NCBI RefSeq assembly: GCF_030062155.1
Contig: NZ_CP118269.1
Span: 3,224,001-3,288,000, forward strand
Reading direction: 5' to 3'
From: Pantoea sp. Lij88
Lineage (GTDB): Bacteria; Pseudomonadota; Gammaproteobacteria; Enterobacterales; Enterobacteriaceae
Length of the DNA: 64,000 nt
Shown here: one piece after another, positions 47,854 to 57,290 of the stretch
How positions within the stretch are numbered: position 1 is the first letter of the stretch
Layout of the letters: each line of letters begins with the position of its first letter
The notes under the pieces: generated by a model
What the model was told of the DNA's origin: nothing
The model's database searches: none
What the model saw: only the letters and a program-made list of their open reading frames with translations
Position numbers and translations under genes: made by a program

Positions 47854-49278
47854 TTACTTCTTCTTCGCTTTCGCGTTAGGCAGATCGGTGATGCTACCTT
47901 CGAAGATTTCTGCAGCCAGACCGACTGACTCATGCAGGGTCGGGTGAGCATGGATGGTCAGCGCGATATCTTCCGCATCACAACCCATCTCAATGGCCAG
48001 ACCGATTTCGCCTAACAGCTCGCCGCCGTTAGTACCGACAATCGCGCCACCAATAATACGGTGCGTCTCTTTGTCGAAAATCAGTTTGGTCATGCCGTCT
48101 GCACAATCAGAAGCGATAGCACGGCCTGAAGCAGCCCACGGGAAGGTGGACGTCTCATAGCTGATGCCTTTCTCTTTCGCTTCTTTCTCGGTCAGACCGA
48201 CCCAGGCAACTTCTGGCTCAGTATAGGCAATTGAAGGGATCACTTTCGGATCGAAGTAGTGCTTCAGACCGGAAATCACTTCTGCCGCAACGTGGCCTTC
48301 ATGCACGCCTTTATGCGCCAGCATTGGCTGACCGACGATGTCGCCGATAGCATAGATGTGTGGCACGTTGGTGCGCATCTGCTTGTCGACGCGGATGAAA
48401 CCGCGATCGTCCACTTCCACGCCCGCTTTACCGGCATCCAGACCTTTACCGTTCGGCACACGACCGATCGCCACCAGCACCGCGTCATAACGCTGCGCTT
48501 CGCCTGGTGCTTTTTTACCTTCCATTGAAACGTAAATGCCATCGTCTTTTGCTTCAACGGCGGTCACTTTGGTTTCCAGCATCAGGTTAAATTTCTTGCT
48601 GATTTTTTTGGTAAAGACTTTCACCACGTCTTTATCTGCAGCCGGGATAACCTGGTCGAACATCTCAACCACATCGATCTCTGAACCCAGCGCATGATAA
48701 ACCGTCGCCATTTCCAGACCGATGATACCGCCGCCCATAACCAGCAGACGCTTCGGCACTTCTTTCAGTTCCAGCGCATCGGTAGAGTCCCAGACGCGTG
48801 GATCTTCATGTGGAATGAATGGCAGTTCGATTGGGCGTGAACCCGCAGCGATGATGGCGTTATCGAAGTTGATGGTGGTCGCGCCGCCTTCTCCTTCAAC
48901 CACCAGGGTGTTAGCACCGGTGAATTTGCCGAGGCCATTCACCACGGTGACTTTACGACCTTTTGCCATACCTGACAGGCCGCCAGTCAACTGGTTGATA
49001 ACCTTCTCTTTCCAGCTGCGAATCTTGTTGATATCAGTAGATGGCTGGCCAAACACAATGCCGTGCTCTTCAAGGGCTTTCGCCTCTTCAATCACTTTAG
49101 CAACGTGCAGCAGCGCTTTAGATGGGATACAACCGACGTTCAGACAAACACCACCGAGGGTGCTGTAACGCTCAACCAGTACGGTTTCCAGACCTAAATC
49201 CGCACAACGGAAGGCTGCAGAGTAACCTGCAGGACCTGCCCCAAGTACCACGACCTGGGTTTTAATCTCTGTACTCAT
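47854..49278 (-). CDS. lpdA: Dihydrolipoyl dehydrogenase (E3)
   Basis: Flavoprotein shared by pyruvate and 2-oxoglutarate dehydrogenases and the glycine cleavage system; reoxidises dihydrolipoyl groups with NAD. 474 residues. FAD motif VVLGAGPAGYSAA, redox cysteines C45 and C50 in GGVCLNVGCIPSK, NAD motif VMGGGIIGLEMA and the active-site histidine in IHAHPTLHES. Two adjacent ATGs exist; the second (49278) has better spacing from GAGG and gives the E. coli N-terminus. It follows aceF after a terminator and has its own promoter. Confidence 0.97.
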   Translation of the reverse strand: MSTEIKTQVVVLGAGPAGYSAAFRCADLGLETVLVERYSTLGGVCLNVGCIPSKALLHVAKVIEEAKALEEHGIVFGQPSTDINKIRSWKEKVINQLTGGLSGMAKGRKVTVVNGLGKFTGANTLVVEGEGGATTINFDNAIIAAGSRPIELPFIPHEDPRVWDSTDALELKEVPKRLLVMGGGIIGLEMATVYHALGSEIDVVEMFDQVIPAADKDVVKVFTKKISKKFNLMLETKVTAVEAKDDGIYVSMEGKKAPGEAQRYDAVLVAIGRVPNGKGLDAGKAGVEVDDRGFIRVDKQMRTNVPHIYAIGDIVGQPMLAHKGVHEGHVAAEVISGLKHYFDPKVIPSIAYTEPEVAWVGLTEKEAKEKGISYETSTFPWAASGRAIASDCADGMTKLIFDKETHRIIGGAIVGTNGGELLGEIGLAIEMGCDAEDIALTIHAHPTLHESVGLAAEIFEGSITDLPNAKAKKK

Positions 49279-49354
49279 CATGACCTCTTAATTGATATCC
49301 GGCGGGTCAGACTTTCTTATAATGCCCTTATTCCACCGGGACTTTCACCGCAAG

Positions 49355-49383
49355 AGTTTACAGAATTGTTAACAAACTGCCAA
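49355..49383 (-). promoter_or_regulatory. Probable lpdA promoter
   Basis: Minus-strand TTGGCA (49383-49378), a 17-base spacer and TAAACT (49360-49355), placed between the aceF terminator and lpdA. This allows lpdA to be expressed apart from aceEF, as in E. coli, where Lpd also serves other complexes. The spacer is rich in GTTAA-like words that could bind ArcA, but no exact site is claimed. Confidence 0.6.
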
Positions 49384-49408
49384 CAGCGGCGCGACGAATC
49401 GTTAAAGG

Positions 49409-49434
49409 AAGGCCGGCATCCGCCGGCCTTCTTT
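49409..49434 (-). terminator. Rho-independent terminator between aceF and lpdA
   Basis: Nine-base stem AAGGCCGGC/GCCGGCCTT with a four-base loop, then CCTTT on the minus strand, directly after the aceF stop. Some read-through into lpdA is expected. Confidence 0.8.
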
Positions 49435-49438
49435 ACAT

Positions 49439-51340
49439 TTACATAACTAAACGACGAATGTCAGACAACATATTGCCGATGATAGTAATGAATCTCGCAC
49501 CATCAGCACCGTCGATAACGCGGTGGTCGAAGGAGAGAGAAATCGGCATCATCAGACGCGGAGTGAACTCTTTACCATTCCACACCGGCTCCATCGCCGA
49601 TTTAGAGACACCCAGGATAGCCACTTCCGGCGCGTTAACGATCGGCGCGAAGTGTGTGGTGCCCAGGCCGCCCAGGCTGGATATCGTGAAACATCCGCCC
49701 TGCATGTCGCCCGCTGTCAGCTTACCGTCACGCGCTTTCTTCGAAATCGCCATCAGTTCACGCGACAGCTCGGTGATGCCTTTCTTGTTCACGTCTTTGA
49801 AGACCGGAACAACCAGGCCATTTGGCGTATCAACCGCCACACCGATGTTAATGTATTTCTTCAGCGTCAGTTTCTGTGCATCTTCAGACAGCGAACTGTT
49901 GAAGCGTGGCATCTGCTCAAGCGCCGCGGCGACCGCTTTCATGATGAACACCACCGGGGTGTACTTCACGTCCAGCTTACGCTTCTCTGCTTCAGCATTC
50001 TGCTGCTTACGGAAAGCTTCCAGATCGGTGATATCGGTTTTGTCGAAATGCGTAACGTGCGGGATCATCACCCAGTTACGGCTCAGATTCGCGCCAGAAA
50101 TTTTCTGGATACGACCCAGTTCGACTTCTTCGATTTCACCAAACTTACTGAAATCCACTTTCGGCCATGGCAGCATGCCAGGCAGACCGCCGCCGCTTGC
50201 AGCAGCAGGTGCGGCTTCAGCGCGTTTCACGGCGTCTTTCACGTAAGTCTGCACGTCTTCTTTCAGAATGCGACCTTTACGGCCGGTGCCTTTGACTTTC
50301 GCCAGGTTAACACCGAACTCGCGTGCCAGGCGACGGATCACCGGGGTTGCGTGAACGTAAGCGTCGTTCTCTGCGAATTCACCTTTACTGTCGGCTTTGG
50401 CTGCGGCGGGTGCCGCGGCTTTCGCTTCAGATTTAGCAGCAGGCGCTGGTGCGGCTTCCTGTTTCGCTGCCGCAGGGGCAGCCGGAGCAGCACCTTCGAC
50501 TTCAAACACCATGATCAGTGAGCCGGTGCTGACTTTATCGCCCGTCGCGACTTTCAGCGCTTTGACGGTGCCTGCAAACGGCGCAGGGACTTCCATCGAG
50601 GCTTTGTCGCCTTCCACCACGAGCAGTGACTGCTCAGCTTCAACTTTGTCGCCAACTTTAACGAGGATCTCGGTGACTTCAACTTCATCGCCGCCGATAT
50701 CCGGAACGTTAACGTCTTTTGCGCCTGCAGCCGCGGCGGGTGCCGATGCCGCTTCTTCTTTCACTTCTGGCTTCGCATCAGAGGCCGGTGCTGCGCCTTC
50801 TGCTTCAAAGACCATGATGGCTGAACCGGTGCTGACTTTGTCGCCGGTCGCGATGGTGATCTCTTTGACCACACCCGCGAACGGAGCCGGGACTTCCATG
50901 GAGGCTTTATCACCTTCCACCACAATCAGAGACTGCTCGGCTTCGACTTTGTCGCCAACCCTGACCAGAATCTCAGTGACTTCAACTTCGTCACCGCCGA
51001 TATCCGGAACAGCCACTTCTTTGCTGGCAGTGGCCGCAGCAGCGGCTGGCGCTGGCGCCGCGTCCGCTTTTTTCTCTTCGGCGGCGGCAGGGGCTGCTTC
51101 CGCAGCGCCTTCAGCATCAAACACCATGATTAGCGAGCCGGTCTCAATTTTGTCACCGGTAGAGATTTTAATCTCTTTTACTACGCCAGCCTGTGGTGAC
51201 GGCACTTCCATTGAGGCTTTGTCGCCTTCCACGGTGATCAGCGACTGCTCGGCTTCCACCTTGTCGCCAACTTTCACCAGAATCTCGGTGACTTCGACTT
51301 CGTCAGACCCGATATCCGGTACCTTAATTTCGATAGCCAT
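49439..51340 (-). CDS. aceF: Pyruvate dehydrogenase E2 (dihydrolipoyl acetyltransferase)
   Basis: Core of the pyruvate dehydrogenase complex, transferring acetyl groups to CoA. 633 residues: three tandem lipoyl domains (lipoyl lysines in three GDKASMEVP motifs, near 41, 145 and 246), Ala/Pro/Lys-rich linkers, a peripheral subunit-binding domain ([28 protein letters not shown]) and the catalytic domain with [13 protein letters not shown]. The three lipoyl units are near-identical at DNA level, so unequal recombination could change their number. It starts 14 bases after aceE. Confidence 0.97.
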   Translation of the reverse strand: MAIEIKVPDIGSDEVEVTEILVKVGDKVEAEQSLITVEGDKASMEVPSPQAGVVKEIKISTGDKIETGSLIMVFDAEGAAEAAPAAAEEKKADAAPAPAAAAATASKEVAVPDIGGDEVEVTEILVRVGDKVEAEQSLIVVEGDKASMEVPAPFAGVVKEITIATGDKVSTGSAIMVFEAEGAAPASDAKPEVKEEAASAPAAAAGAKDVNVPDIGGDEVEVTEILVKVGDKVEAEQSLLVVEGDKASMEVPAPFAGTVKALKVATGDKVSTGSLIMVFEVEGAAPAAPAAAKQEAAPAPAAKSEAKAAAPAAAKADSKGEFAENDAYVHATPVIRRLAREFGVNLAKVKGTGRKGRILKEDVQTYVKDAVKRAEAAPAAASGGGLPGMLPWPKVDFSKFGEIEEVELGRIQKISGANLSRNWVMIPHVTHFDKTDITDLEAFRKQQNAEAEKRKLDVKYTPVVFIMKAVAAALEQMPRFNSSLSEDAQKLTLKKYINIGVAVDTPNGLVVPVFKDVNKKGITELSRELMAISKKARDGKLTAGDMQGGCFTISSLGGLGTTHFAPIVNAPEVAILGVSKSAMEPVWNGKEFTPRLMMPISLSFDHRVIDGADGARFITIIGNMLSDIRRLVM

Positions 51341-51354
51341 TACTCTATTACCTC

Positions 51355-54021
51355 TTAAGCCAGACGCGGGTTAACTTTATCGGCATCGATATTGAATTTA
51401 GTGATCGCATCGGCCACCACTTTCTTCTCGATCTCGCCGCGTTTAGCCAGCTCACCCAGCGCGGCAACCACCACATAAGATGCATCAACTTCGAAGTGAT
51501 GACGCAGATTCTCACGGCTGTCAGAGCGACCAAAGCCATCGGTACCCAGTACGCGATAATCGCTGGCTGGGACATAGCTACGAACCTGCTCAGCGAACAG
51601 TTTCATGTAGTCGGTTGAAGCCACAGCGGGTGCGTCGTTCATCACCTGAGCGATGTAAGGTACGCGCGCTTCTTCTGTCGGATGCAGCATGTTCCAGCGC
51701 TCACAATCCTGGCCATCACGCGCCAGTTCGGTGAACGAGGTCACGCTGTAGACATCAGAGCCGATACCGTAATCTTTCGCCAGGATCTGCGCAGCTTCAC
51801 GAACGTGACGCAGGATAGAACCCGAGCCCAGCAGCTGCACTTTACCTTTGCTGCCTTCTACCGTTTCCAGTTTGTAGATACCCTTACGGATACCTTCTTC
51901 TGCACCAGCGGGCATTGCTGGCATATGGTAGTTTTCGTTCAGCGTGGTGATGTAGTAGTAAACGTTCTCCTGCGCTTCGCCATACATACGCACCAGACCG
52001 TCATGCATGATGACTGCCACTTCATACGCGTAAGAAGGATCGTAAGAGATACAGTTCGGGATAGTCAGAGACTGAATATGGCTGTGACCATCTTCATGCT
52101 GCAGACCTTCGCCGTTCAGGGTAGTACGACCTGAGGTACCGCCGACCAGGAAGCCGCGCGCCTGCTGGTCGCCTGCCAGCCACATCAGATCACCGATACG
52201 CTGGAAGCCGAACATCGAGTAATAGATGTAGAACGGGATCATCGGCAGGTTGTTGGTGCTGTAAGAGGTCGCCGCAGCCAGCCAGGATGAACCTGCGCCC
52301 AGCTCGTTGATCCCTTCCTGCAGAATCTGGCCTTTCTCGTCTTCTTTATAGTAAGCAACCTGCTCGCGGTCCTGCGGGGTGTACTGCTGACCGTTCGGGC
52401 TGTAGATACCAATCTGACGGAACAGACCTTCCATACCAAAGGTACGCGCTTCATCGGCGAGGATCGGAACCAGACGATCTTTGATCGACTTGTTCTTCAG
52501 CATCACGTTCAGGGCACGCACAAAGGCGATGGTGGTCGAGATCTCTTTGTTCTGCTCATCCAGCAGCGCACTGAACTCTTCGAGCGCTGGCATTTCCAGC
52601 TTCTCAGTGAACTTCGGCTGACGCGTTGGCAGGTAACCGCCTAACTTCTCACGCTGACCGTGCAGATAAGCATGCTCTTCTGAGCCTTTTTCGAAGGTCA
52701 CGTACGGCAGTGATTCGATTTTGTCATCAGCAACCGGCACGTTGAAGCGATCACGGATATAGCGCACGCCATCCATGTTCATCTTCTTCACCTGGTGGGC
52801 AATGTTTTTGCCTTCCGCGGTGTCGCCCATACCATAACCTTTAATGGTATGCGCCAGGATCAGGACTGGCTTGCCTTTGGTGTCCTGCGCTTTTTTCAGC
52901 GCCGCGTAGATTTTCTTCGGATCGTGGCCGCCACGGTTCAATGCCCAGATTTCATCATCGGACATATCTTTAACCAGTGCTGCGGTTTCCGGATATTTAC
53001 CAAAGAAGTGCTCACGCACATAGGCACCATCACGGGATTTGAAGGTCTGGTAGTCACCGTCAACGGTTTCGTTCATCAGCTGAATCAGCTTGCCGCTGGT
53101 ATCTTTGCGCAGCAGCTCATCCCAGCGTCCGCCCCAGATGACCTTGATCACTTCCCAGCCAGCACCGGCAAAGATGCCTTCCAGCTCGTTGATGATCTTG
53201 CCATTACCGGTTACCGGACCATCCAGACGCTGCAGGTTGCAGTTGATGATGAAGACCAGGTTATCCAGTTTTTCACGGGTGGCGATGGTGATCGCACCTT
53301 TAGATTCTGGCTCATCCATCTCGCCGTCACCCAGGAAGGCGTACACGGTCTGAGCGGAGGTGTCTTTCAGGCCACGGTGTTCCAGATACTTCAGGAACTT
53401 CGCCTGATAGATCGCCGACAGCGGACCCAGACCCATTGATACGGTCGGGAACTGCCAGAATTCCGGCATTAATTTCGGATGCGGATAAGAAGAGAGGCCT
53501 TTGCCGTCAACTTCCTGACGGAAGTTGTTCATCTGATCTTCGGTCAGACGACCTTCAAGGAACGCACGGGCATAGATGCCTGGAGAGATGTGGCCCTGGA
53601 AATAGACCAGATCGCCGCCATCTTTTTCGCTACGCGCGCGGAAGAAGTGGTTGAAGCACACTTCATAAATGGTCGCAGAAGACTGGAAGGAGGACATGTG
53701 GCCACCGAGTTCCAGATCTTTCTTCGATGCGCGCAGCACCGACATGATGGCGTTCCAGCGAATTGCGGAACGGATACGACGTTCAAGAGAGGTGTTGCCC
53801 GGATAGTCGGGTTCATCTTCAACGGCAATAGAGTTGATATAGTTGCTGATTGCAGAAGATCCTGCAGCCACTTTTACGCCGCCTTTGCGGGCTGCACCCA
53901 GTACCTGATCAATCAGATACTGTGCACGTTCAACACCTTCTTCACGGATGACCGATTCGATCGCCTGTAGCCAGTCACGAGTTTCAATCGGATCCACGTC
54001 ATTGTGTAAACGTTCTGACAT
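51355..54021 (-). CDS. aceE: Pyruvate dehydrogenase E1 component
   Basis: Thiamine-diphosphate enzyme that decarboxylates pyruvate and acetylates the AceF lipoyl groups. 888 residues (887 in E. coli). The ThDP motif runs from [13 protein letters not shown] to NLVFIINCN near 229-260. Start [24 protein letters not shown] is preceded by AGGAA. It lies about 100 bases downstream of pdhR in the same direction and belongs to the pdhR-aceE-aceF unit. Confidence 0.98.
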   Translation of the reverse strand: MSERLHNDVDPIETRDWLQAIESVIREEGVERAQYLIDQVLGAARKGGVKVAAGSSAISNYINSIAVEDEPDYPGNTSLERRIRSAIRWNAIMSVLRASKKDLELGGHMSSFQSSATIYEVCFNHFFRARSEKDGGDLVYFQGHISPGIYARAFLEGRLTEDQMNNFRQEVDGKGLSSYPHPKLMPEFWQFPTVSMGLGPLSAIYQAKFLKYLEHRGLKDTSAQTVYAFLGDGEMDEPESKGAITIATREKLDNLVFIINCNLQRLDGPVTGNGKIINELEGIFAGAGWEVIKVIWGGRWDELLRKDTSGKLIQLMNETVDGDYQTFKSRDGAYVREHFFGKYPETAALVKDMSDDEIWALNRGGHDPKKIYAALKKAQDTKGKPVLILAHTIKGYGMGDTAEGKNIAHQVKKMNMDGVRYIRDRFNVPVADDKIESLPYVTFEKGSEEHAYLHGQREKLGGYLPTRQPKFTEKLEMPALEEFSALLDEQNKEISTTIAFVRALNVMLKNKSIKDRLVPILADEARTFGMEGLFRQIGIYSPNGQQYTPQDREQVAYYKEDEKGQILQEGINELGAGSSWLAAATSYSTNNLPMIPFYIYYSMFGFQRIGDLMWLAGDQQARGFLVGGTSGRTTLNGEGLQHEDGHSHIQSLTIPNCISYDPSYAYEVAVIMHDGLVRMYGEAQENVYYYITTLNENYHMPAMPAGAEEGIRKGIYKLETVEGSKGKVQLLGSGSILRHVREAAQILAKDYGIGSDVYSVTSFTELARDGQDCERWNMLHPTEEARVPYIAQVMNDAPAVASTDYMKLFAEQVRSYVPASDYRVLGTDGFGRSDSRENLRHHFEVDASYVVVAALGELAKRGEIEKKVVADAITKFNIDADKVNPRLA

Positions 54022-54123
54022 GGGTGTGTTCCTTATCTGTGTCTAATACGTTGAATAATCGGGAGCCTGTTAAAGCAGATGCAGGCAGGCTCGTCTTGAT
54101 GTCCGTACGATCTTTGTCGCACG

Positions 54124-54888
54124 TTATTCCTTACGTTGCTGTAAACGACGCAGGGAGCGTTCTCGACGGCTCTGCTCCCGACTTCTGTCCAGCAAGATTT
54201 CCTCTATGAACGCCAGGTGACGGTGTGAAGCCTCGCGCGCTTTTTCTGGCTCACGGGCCACAATCGCCTCAAAGATTCTGGCGCGGTGACCGCTCACTTT
54301 TGCCAGCATTTCCCGGCGCGAGTAGAGCAATTCGAAATTCTGACGAACGTTTTGTTCCAGCATAGGGCCCATAGAGCGTAGCAAATGTAAAAGCACCACA
54401 TTATGGGCCGCTTCTGTGACAGCGATCTGATACTGCATCACTGCGTCCGCTTCGGCGTCTAAATCGCCGCTGTCCTGTGCCTGCTGGATATTCACATGGC
54501 AGTCACGAATGCGCAGCAGGTCTTCCTCTGTGCCACGCAGTGCCGCGTAATAGGCAGCGATGCCTTCTAAGGCATGACGCGTTTCCAGCAGATCAAACTG
54601 TGATTCCGGATGGCCGGCGAGAAGCTCAACGAGTGGATCGCTTAAGCTTTGCCAGAGATTCTCCTGCACGAACGTTCCGCCACCCTGTCGGCGCAGCAAT
54701 AATCCTTTGGCTTCTAAGCGCTGGATTGCTTCGCGGAGAGACGGACGTGAGACATCGAATTGTTTGGCGAGTTCGCGCTCAGGCAGCAGCTTCTCTCCCG
54801 GACGCAGCGTCCCTTCCATAATCAGGGATTCGAGCTGTTGCTCGATAGCGTCGGAGAGCTTAGGTTGGCGAATCTTACTGTAAGCCAT
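54124..54888 (-). CDS. pdhR: Pyruvate dehydrogenase complex repressor PdhR
   Basis: GntR/FadR-type repressor released by pyruvate; controls its own operon and respiratory genes. 254 residues: winged helix-turn-helix ([37 protein letters not shown], about 40-75) and an FCD effector domain with the histidine-containing LETRHALEG and [10 protein letters not shown] segments. Of two adjacent ATGs the second (54888) has better Shine-Dalgarno spacing and gives the E. coli N-terminus. A perfect operator lies 34 bases upstream. Confidence 0.96.
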   Translation of the reverse strand: MAYSKIRQPKLSDAIEQQLESLIMEGTLRPGEKLLPERELAKQFDVSRPSLREAIQRLEAKGLLLRRQGGGTFVQENLWQSLSDPLVELLAGHPESQFDLLETRHALEGIAAYYAALRGTEEDLLRIRDCHVNIQQAQDSGDLDAEADAVMQYQIAVTEAAHNVVLLHLLRSMGPMLEQNVRQNFELLYSRREMLAKVSGHRARIFEAIVAREPEKAREASHRHLAFIEEILLDRSREQSRRERSLRRLQQRKE

Positions 54889-54921
54889 CATCCCTTCTTA
54901 TTAAGCCTTTCGTCCGGAGTA

Positions 54922-54938
54922 AATTGGTAATACCAATT
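54922..54938 (-). promoter_or_regulatory. PdhR operator
   Basis: AATTGGTAATACCAATT is an exact match to the AATTGGT-N3-ACCAATT PdhR consensus. It lies just upstream of pdhR, so PdhR should repress pdhR-aceE-aceF when pyruvate is low. Confidence 0.9.
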
Positions 54939-55318
54939 GCAAAGAGGTGCCGGTAAAGTAACAAAGTATTCACCTTGTGTCTATATGGTGTCTGCGACAT
55001 TCCCCCTGCCCCCAGGCCTGTGCTGGCGCTAACTCGCGGTTAAAAAAATGGAAAAAGCTCGTAAGTGCAAATGTTAAATAATTGCACTTTTACCAAACCT
55101 TACACCCGCTTAGCGCGGGAGCCGTGCGTCAGCCATAAGGGAAAGCTATTCGTCATTACCTGAATTTCATGGCAGAAGTTTCTGTGGACAGACGTGACCA
55201 GGACGGCGTTTTTTCAGTCAACTCCCAGCACGAAAGGCGAAAGCAGGTGCAAAGCGAATCGCTTATCACTATTCTTGTCGCCAGGGTAGCAAATGGCCGC
55301 ATTCAGTACGCCAGATAC
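54939..55318. other. Long divergent regulatory region pdhR/aroP
   Basis: About 380 bases with no convincing gene. It holds the pdhR promoter, an unassigned dyad (55063-55089) and the upstream part of the aroP promoter region. Confidence 0.6.
55063..55089. promoter_or_regulatory. Unassigned inverted repeat upstream of aroP
   Basis: Perfect eight-base arms AAGTGCAA and TTGCACTT separated by an AT-rich 11-base spacer. It is not a GC-rich stem and has only four T after it, so a protein-binding site is more likely than a terminator. The binding protein is unknown. Confidence 0.5.
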
Positions 55319-55336
55319 CGTAAAATAATCAATACG
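55319..55336 (+). promoter_or_regulatory. Weak TyrR-like box upstream of aroP
   Basis: CGTAAA-N6-AATACG matches 8 of 12 conserved positions of TGTAAA-N6-TTTACA. It lies 22 bases upstream of a stronger box, a spacing typical of strong/weak TyrR pairs. Confidence 0.45.
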
Positions 55337-55340
55337 TTAT

Positions 55341-55358
55341 TGTAACTCCTTCATTACA
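55341..55358 (+). promoter_or_regulatory. Strong TyrR-like box upstream of aroP
   Basis: TGTAAC-TCCTTC-ATTACA matches 10 of 12 conserved TyrR positions. It lies about 45 bases before the aroP ATG, where TyrR bound with an aromatic amino acid could repress. E. coli aroP is a TyrR target. Confidence 0.65.
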
Positions 55359-55403
55359 GCGGATTGCGCTGCGAACGAAGAATTAAAACATCACGAGGTT
55401 TGT

Positions 55404-56759
55404 ATGGAACAACAGCAAGGCGAAGCGCTGAAACGTGGTCTCAAGAACCGCCATATTCAGCTCATCGCGCTGGGTGGTGCAGTGGGAACCGGTCTGTTTC
55501 TGGGCAGCGCATCGGTTATCGAATCCGCCGGACCGGCCGTTATTCTGGGCTATGCGATTGCCGGTTTTATTGCCTTTTTAATCATGCGCCAGCTGGGCGA
55601 GATGGTCGTGGAAGAGCCGGTTGCCGGCAGCTTCAGCCACTTTGCCTATAAATACTGGGGCAACTTTGCGGGCTTCGCGTCGGGCTGGAACTACTGGGTG
55701 CTCTATGTGCTGGTTGCCATGGCGGAACTCACCGCCGTCGGCAAATATGTTCAGTTCTGGTGGCCAGACTTCCCGACCTGGGCGTCGGCTGCCATCTTCT
55801 TCGTGATGATCAACGCCATCAACCTGACCAACGTGAAAGTGTTCGGTGAGATGGAGTTCTGGTTCGCCATCATTAAAGTGGTTGCAGTGATAGGCATGAT
55901 CCTGTTCGGCGGCTGGCTGCTGTTCAGCGGCCACGCGGGTCCGCAGGCGACGGTGCGCAACCTGTGGGAACAGGGTGGATTCTTCCCGCATGGTATTGGC
56001 GGTCTGGTTACCGTCATGGCGATTATCATGTTCTCGTTTGGGGGTCTGGAGCTGGTGGGTATCACCGCGGCTGAAGCGGATAACCCGGAAGTGAGCATTC
56101 CAAAGGCAACCAACCAGGTGCTGTGGCGCATCCTGATTTTCTACATTGGTTCGCTGGCAGTCCTGCTGTCACTGATGCCGTGGACCCGCGTCACCTCAGA
56201 AGTCAGCCCGTTTGTCTTTATCTTCCACGAGCTGGGCGATGCCATGGTGGCCAATGCGCTGAACGTGGTGATCCTGACAGCGGCCCTGTCGGTCTATAAC
56301 AGCTGCGTATACTGCAACAGCCGCATGCTGTTTGGTCTGGCACAGCAGGGCAATGCGCCAAAAGCGCTGCTGAAAGTCGATCGTCGCGGTGTGCCGGTGT
56401 TAACGATTCTGGTCTCGGCTGTCGCCACTGCGCTGTGCGTGCTGATCAACTACCTGATGCCGGGCGAAGCATTTGGCCTTCTGATGTCGCTGGTCGTCTC
56501 CGCGCTGGTCATCAACTGGGCAATGATCAGCCTGGCGCACCTCAAGTTCCGCCGTAAGAAAGATCAGCAGGGCGTCACCACCCGCTTTAAAGCGCTGCTC
56601 TATCCGGCGGGCAACTGGATCTGCCTGATCTTCCTGGCAGGGATTCTGGTGCTGATGGCGACCACGCCGGGCATGGCGATCTCCGTCTGGCTGATCCCGG
56701 TCTGGCTGGTGATTCTGGGTATCGGTTACTTTATTAAGAACCAGACGCAGAAGGCCTGA
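55404..56759 (+). CDS. aroP: Aromatic amino acid permease AroP
   Basis: Proton-coupled inner-membrane importer for phenylalanine, tyrosine and tryptophan, of the APC superfamily. 451 residues with 12 membrane helices, close to E. coli AroP. Conserved first-helix segment HIQLIALGGAVGTGLFLGSASVI, then EPVAGSFSHFAYKYWG and FSFGGLELVGITAAEADNPE. It is divergent from pdhR and followed by a perfect hairpin. In E. coli ampE is the next gene; here a three-gene accessory insert intervenes. Confidence 0.95.
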   Translation: MEQQQGEALKRGLKNRHIQLIALGGAVGTGLFLGSASVIESAGPAVILGYAIAGFIAFLIMRQLGEMVVEEPVAGSFSHFAYKYWGNFAGFASGWNYWVLYVLVAMAELTAVGKYVQFWWPDFPTWASAAIFFVMINAINLTNVKVFGEMEFWFAIIKVVAVIGMILFGGWLLFSGHAGPQATVRNLWEQGGFFPHGIGGLVTVMAIIMFSFGGLELVGITAAEADNPEVSIPKATNQVLWRILIFYIGSLAVLLSLMPWTRVTSEVSPFVFIFHELGDAMVANALNVVILTAALSVYNSCVYCNSRMLFGLAQQGNAPKALLKVDRRGVPVLTILVSAVATALCVLINYLMPGEAFGLLMSLVVSALVINWAMISLAHLKFRRKKDQQGVTTRFKALLYPAGNWICLIFLAGILVLMATTPGMAISVWLIPVWLVILGIGYFIKNQTQKA

Positions 56760-56765
56760 TGCTGT

Positions 56766-56798
56766 CCGGTGCGTGCAGTCTGGCGCACCGGTCACTTT
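56766..56798 (+). terminator. Probable terminator of aroP
   Basis: Perfect eight-base stem CCGGTGCG/CGCACCGG with a ten-base loop, seven bases past the aroP stop, followed by TCACTTTAG. It separates aroP from the microcin-like gene. Confidence 0.65.
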
Positions 56799-56872
56799 AG
56801 CTGGATTACTATTTTTATTGCTGGCCTGAGATGCTAATTTTTTCCTGCTTTTCACTCACAAGGAAAATAATT

Positions 56873-57118
56873 ATGCGTGAACTCACAGCAACAGAAGTTA
56901 TGGCAGTAAGCGGCAGTGGCGTTATTCAGGATATGACCACTAACGTGGGTAAGCAGGTCGGTTTTCTCATTGGTAATACCCTCGGTTCCCTTATCCCCAT
57001 CCCCGTTATTTCCGGCATTATCGCCTCCTATGCCAGCACGCTGTTTAGTGATATCGGTGGCTGGATCGGCGGTCTGCTGGGCGGGTTGATTGAAGGCCAG
57101 AACATCAGCGCCACTTAA
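56873..57118 (+). CDS. Orphan class II microcin-like precursor peptide
   Basis: 81-residue peptide. It starts at ATG 56873 with AAGGA eight bases upstream. The N-terminus MRELTATEVMAVSGS has the pattern of class II microcin leaders (MRxLT/IxxEhxxVSG followed by G, A or S; compare microcin E492 as recalled). Cleavage after G-S would leave a 66-residue mature peptide starting GVIQDM. It is hydrophobic and glycine-rich (GFLIGNTLGSLIPIPV and GGWIGGLLGGLIEG), fit to insert into membranes, and has no cysteines. No serine-rich siderophore-attachment tail is seen. No exporter (CvaAB-like) or immunity gene is adjacent. The bacteriocin role is inferred from the leader and composition. Confidence 0.75.
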   Translation: MRELTATEVMAVSGSGVIQDMTTNVGKQVGFLIGNTLGSLIPIPVISGIIASYASTLFSDIGGWIGGLLGGLIEGQNISAT

Positions 57119-57149
57119 CACTGTTCAACAATCCCTCTGATTAAACAGA

Positions 57150-57190
57150 TGTGAACCGGCACACATGGACGTGCCAGTTCACATTTTTTT
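57150..57190 (+). terminator. Strong terminator of the microcin-like gene
   Basis: Long stem: TGTGAAC-C-GGCAC pairs with GTGCC-A-GTTCACA (12 pairs, one mismatch) around an eight-base loop, then seven T. It lies 31 bases past the stop and shows that the peptide gene is an independent transcription unit. Confidence 0.92.
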
Positions 57191-57290
57191 GCGCCCACCT
57201 GTTTTGTCCATCTCTGTGACCAATTGCTGCTGCGCGACAGGCGGCTTCAGCCCTAATAATTACTGGCTTCACGATTTGCAGGAGAAGCTA

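Noticed and set aside
49523..50521. 332-codon open frame antisense to aceF
   Set aside because: Repetitive composition mirrors the lipoyl repeats on the other strand; no start context or recognisable domain.
50530..51330. Tandem DNA repeats resembling a mobile or CRISPR-like array
   Set aside because: They are the three in-frame lipoyl domains of aceF.
57165..57290. Extended N-terminus of the GPH transporter from 57165
   Set aside because: It would begin within the terminator of the previous gene; ATG 57291 has a good ribosome binding site and the family N-terminus.
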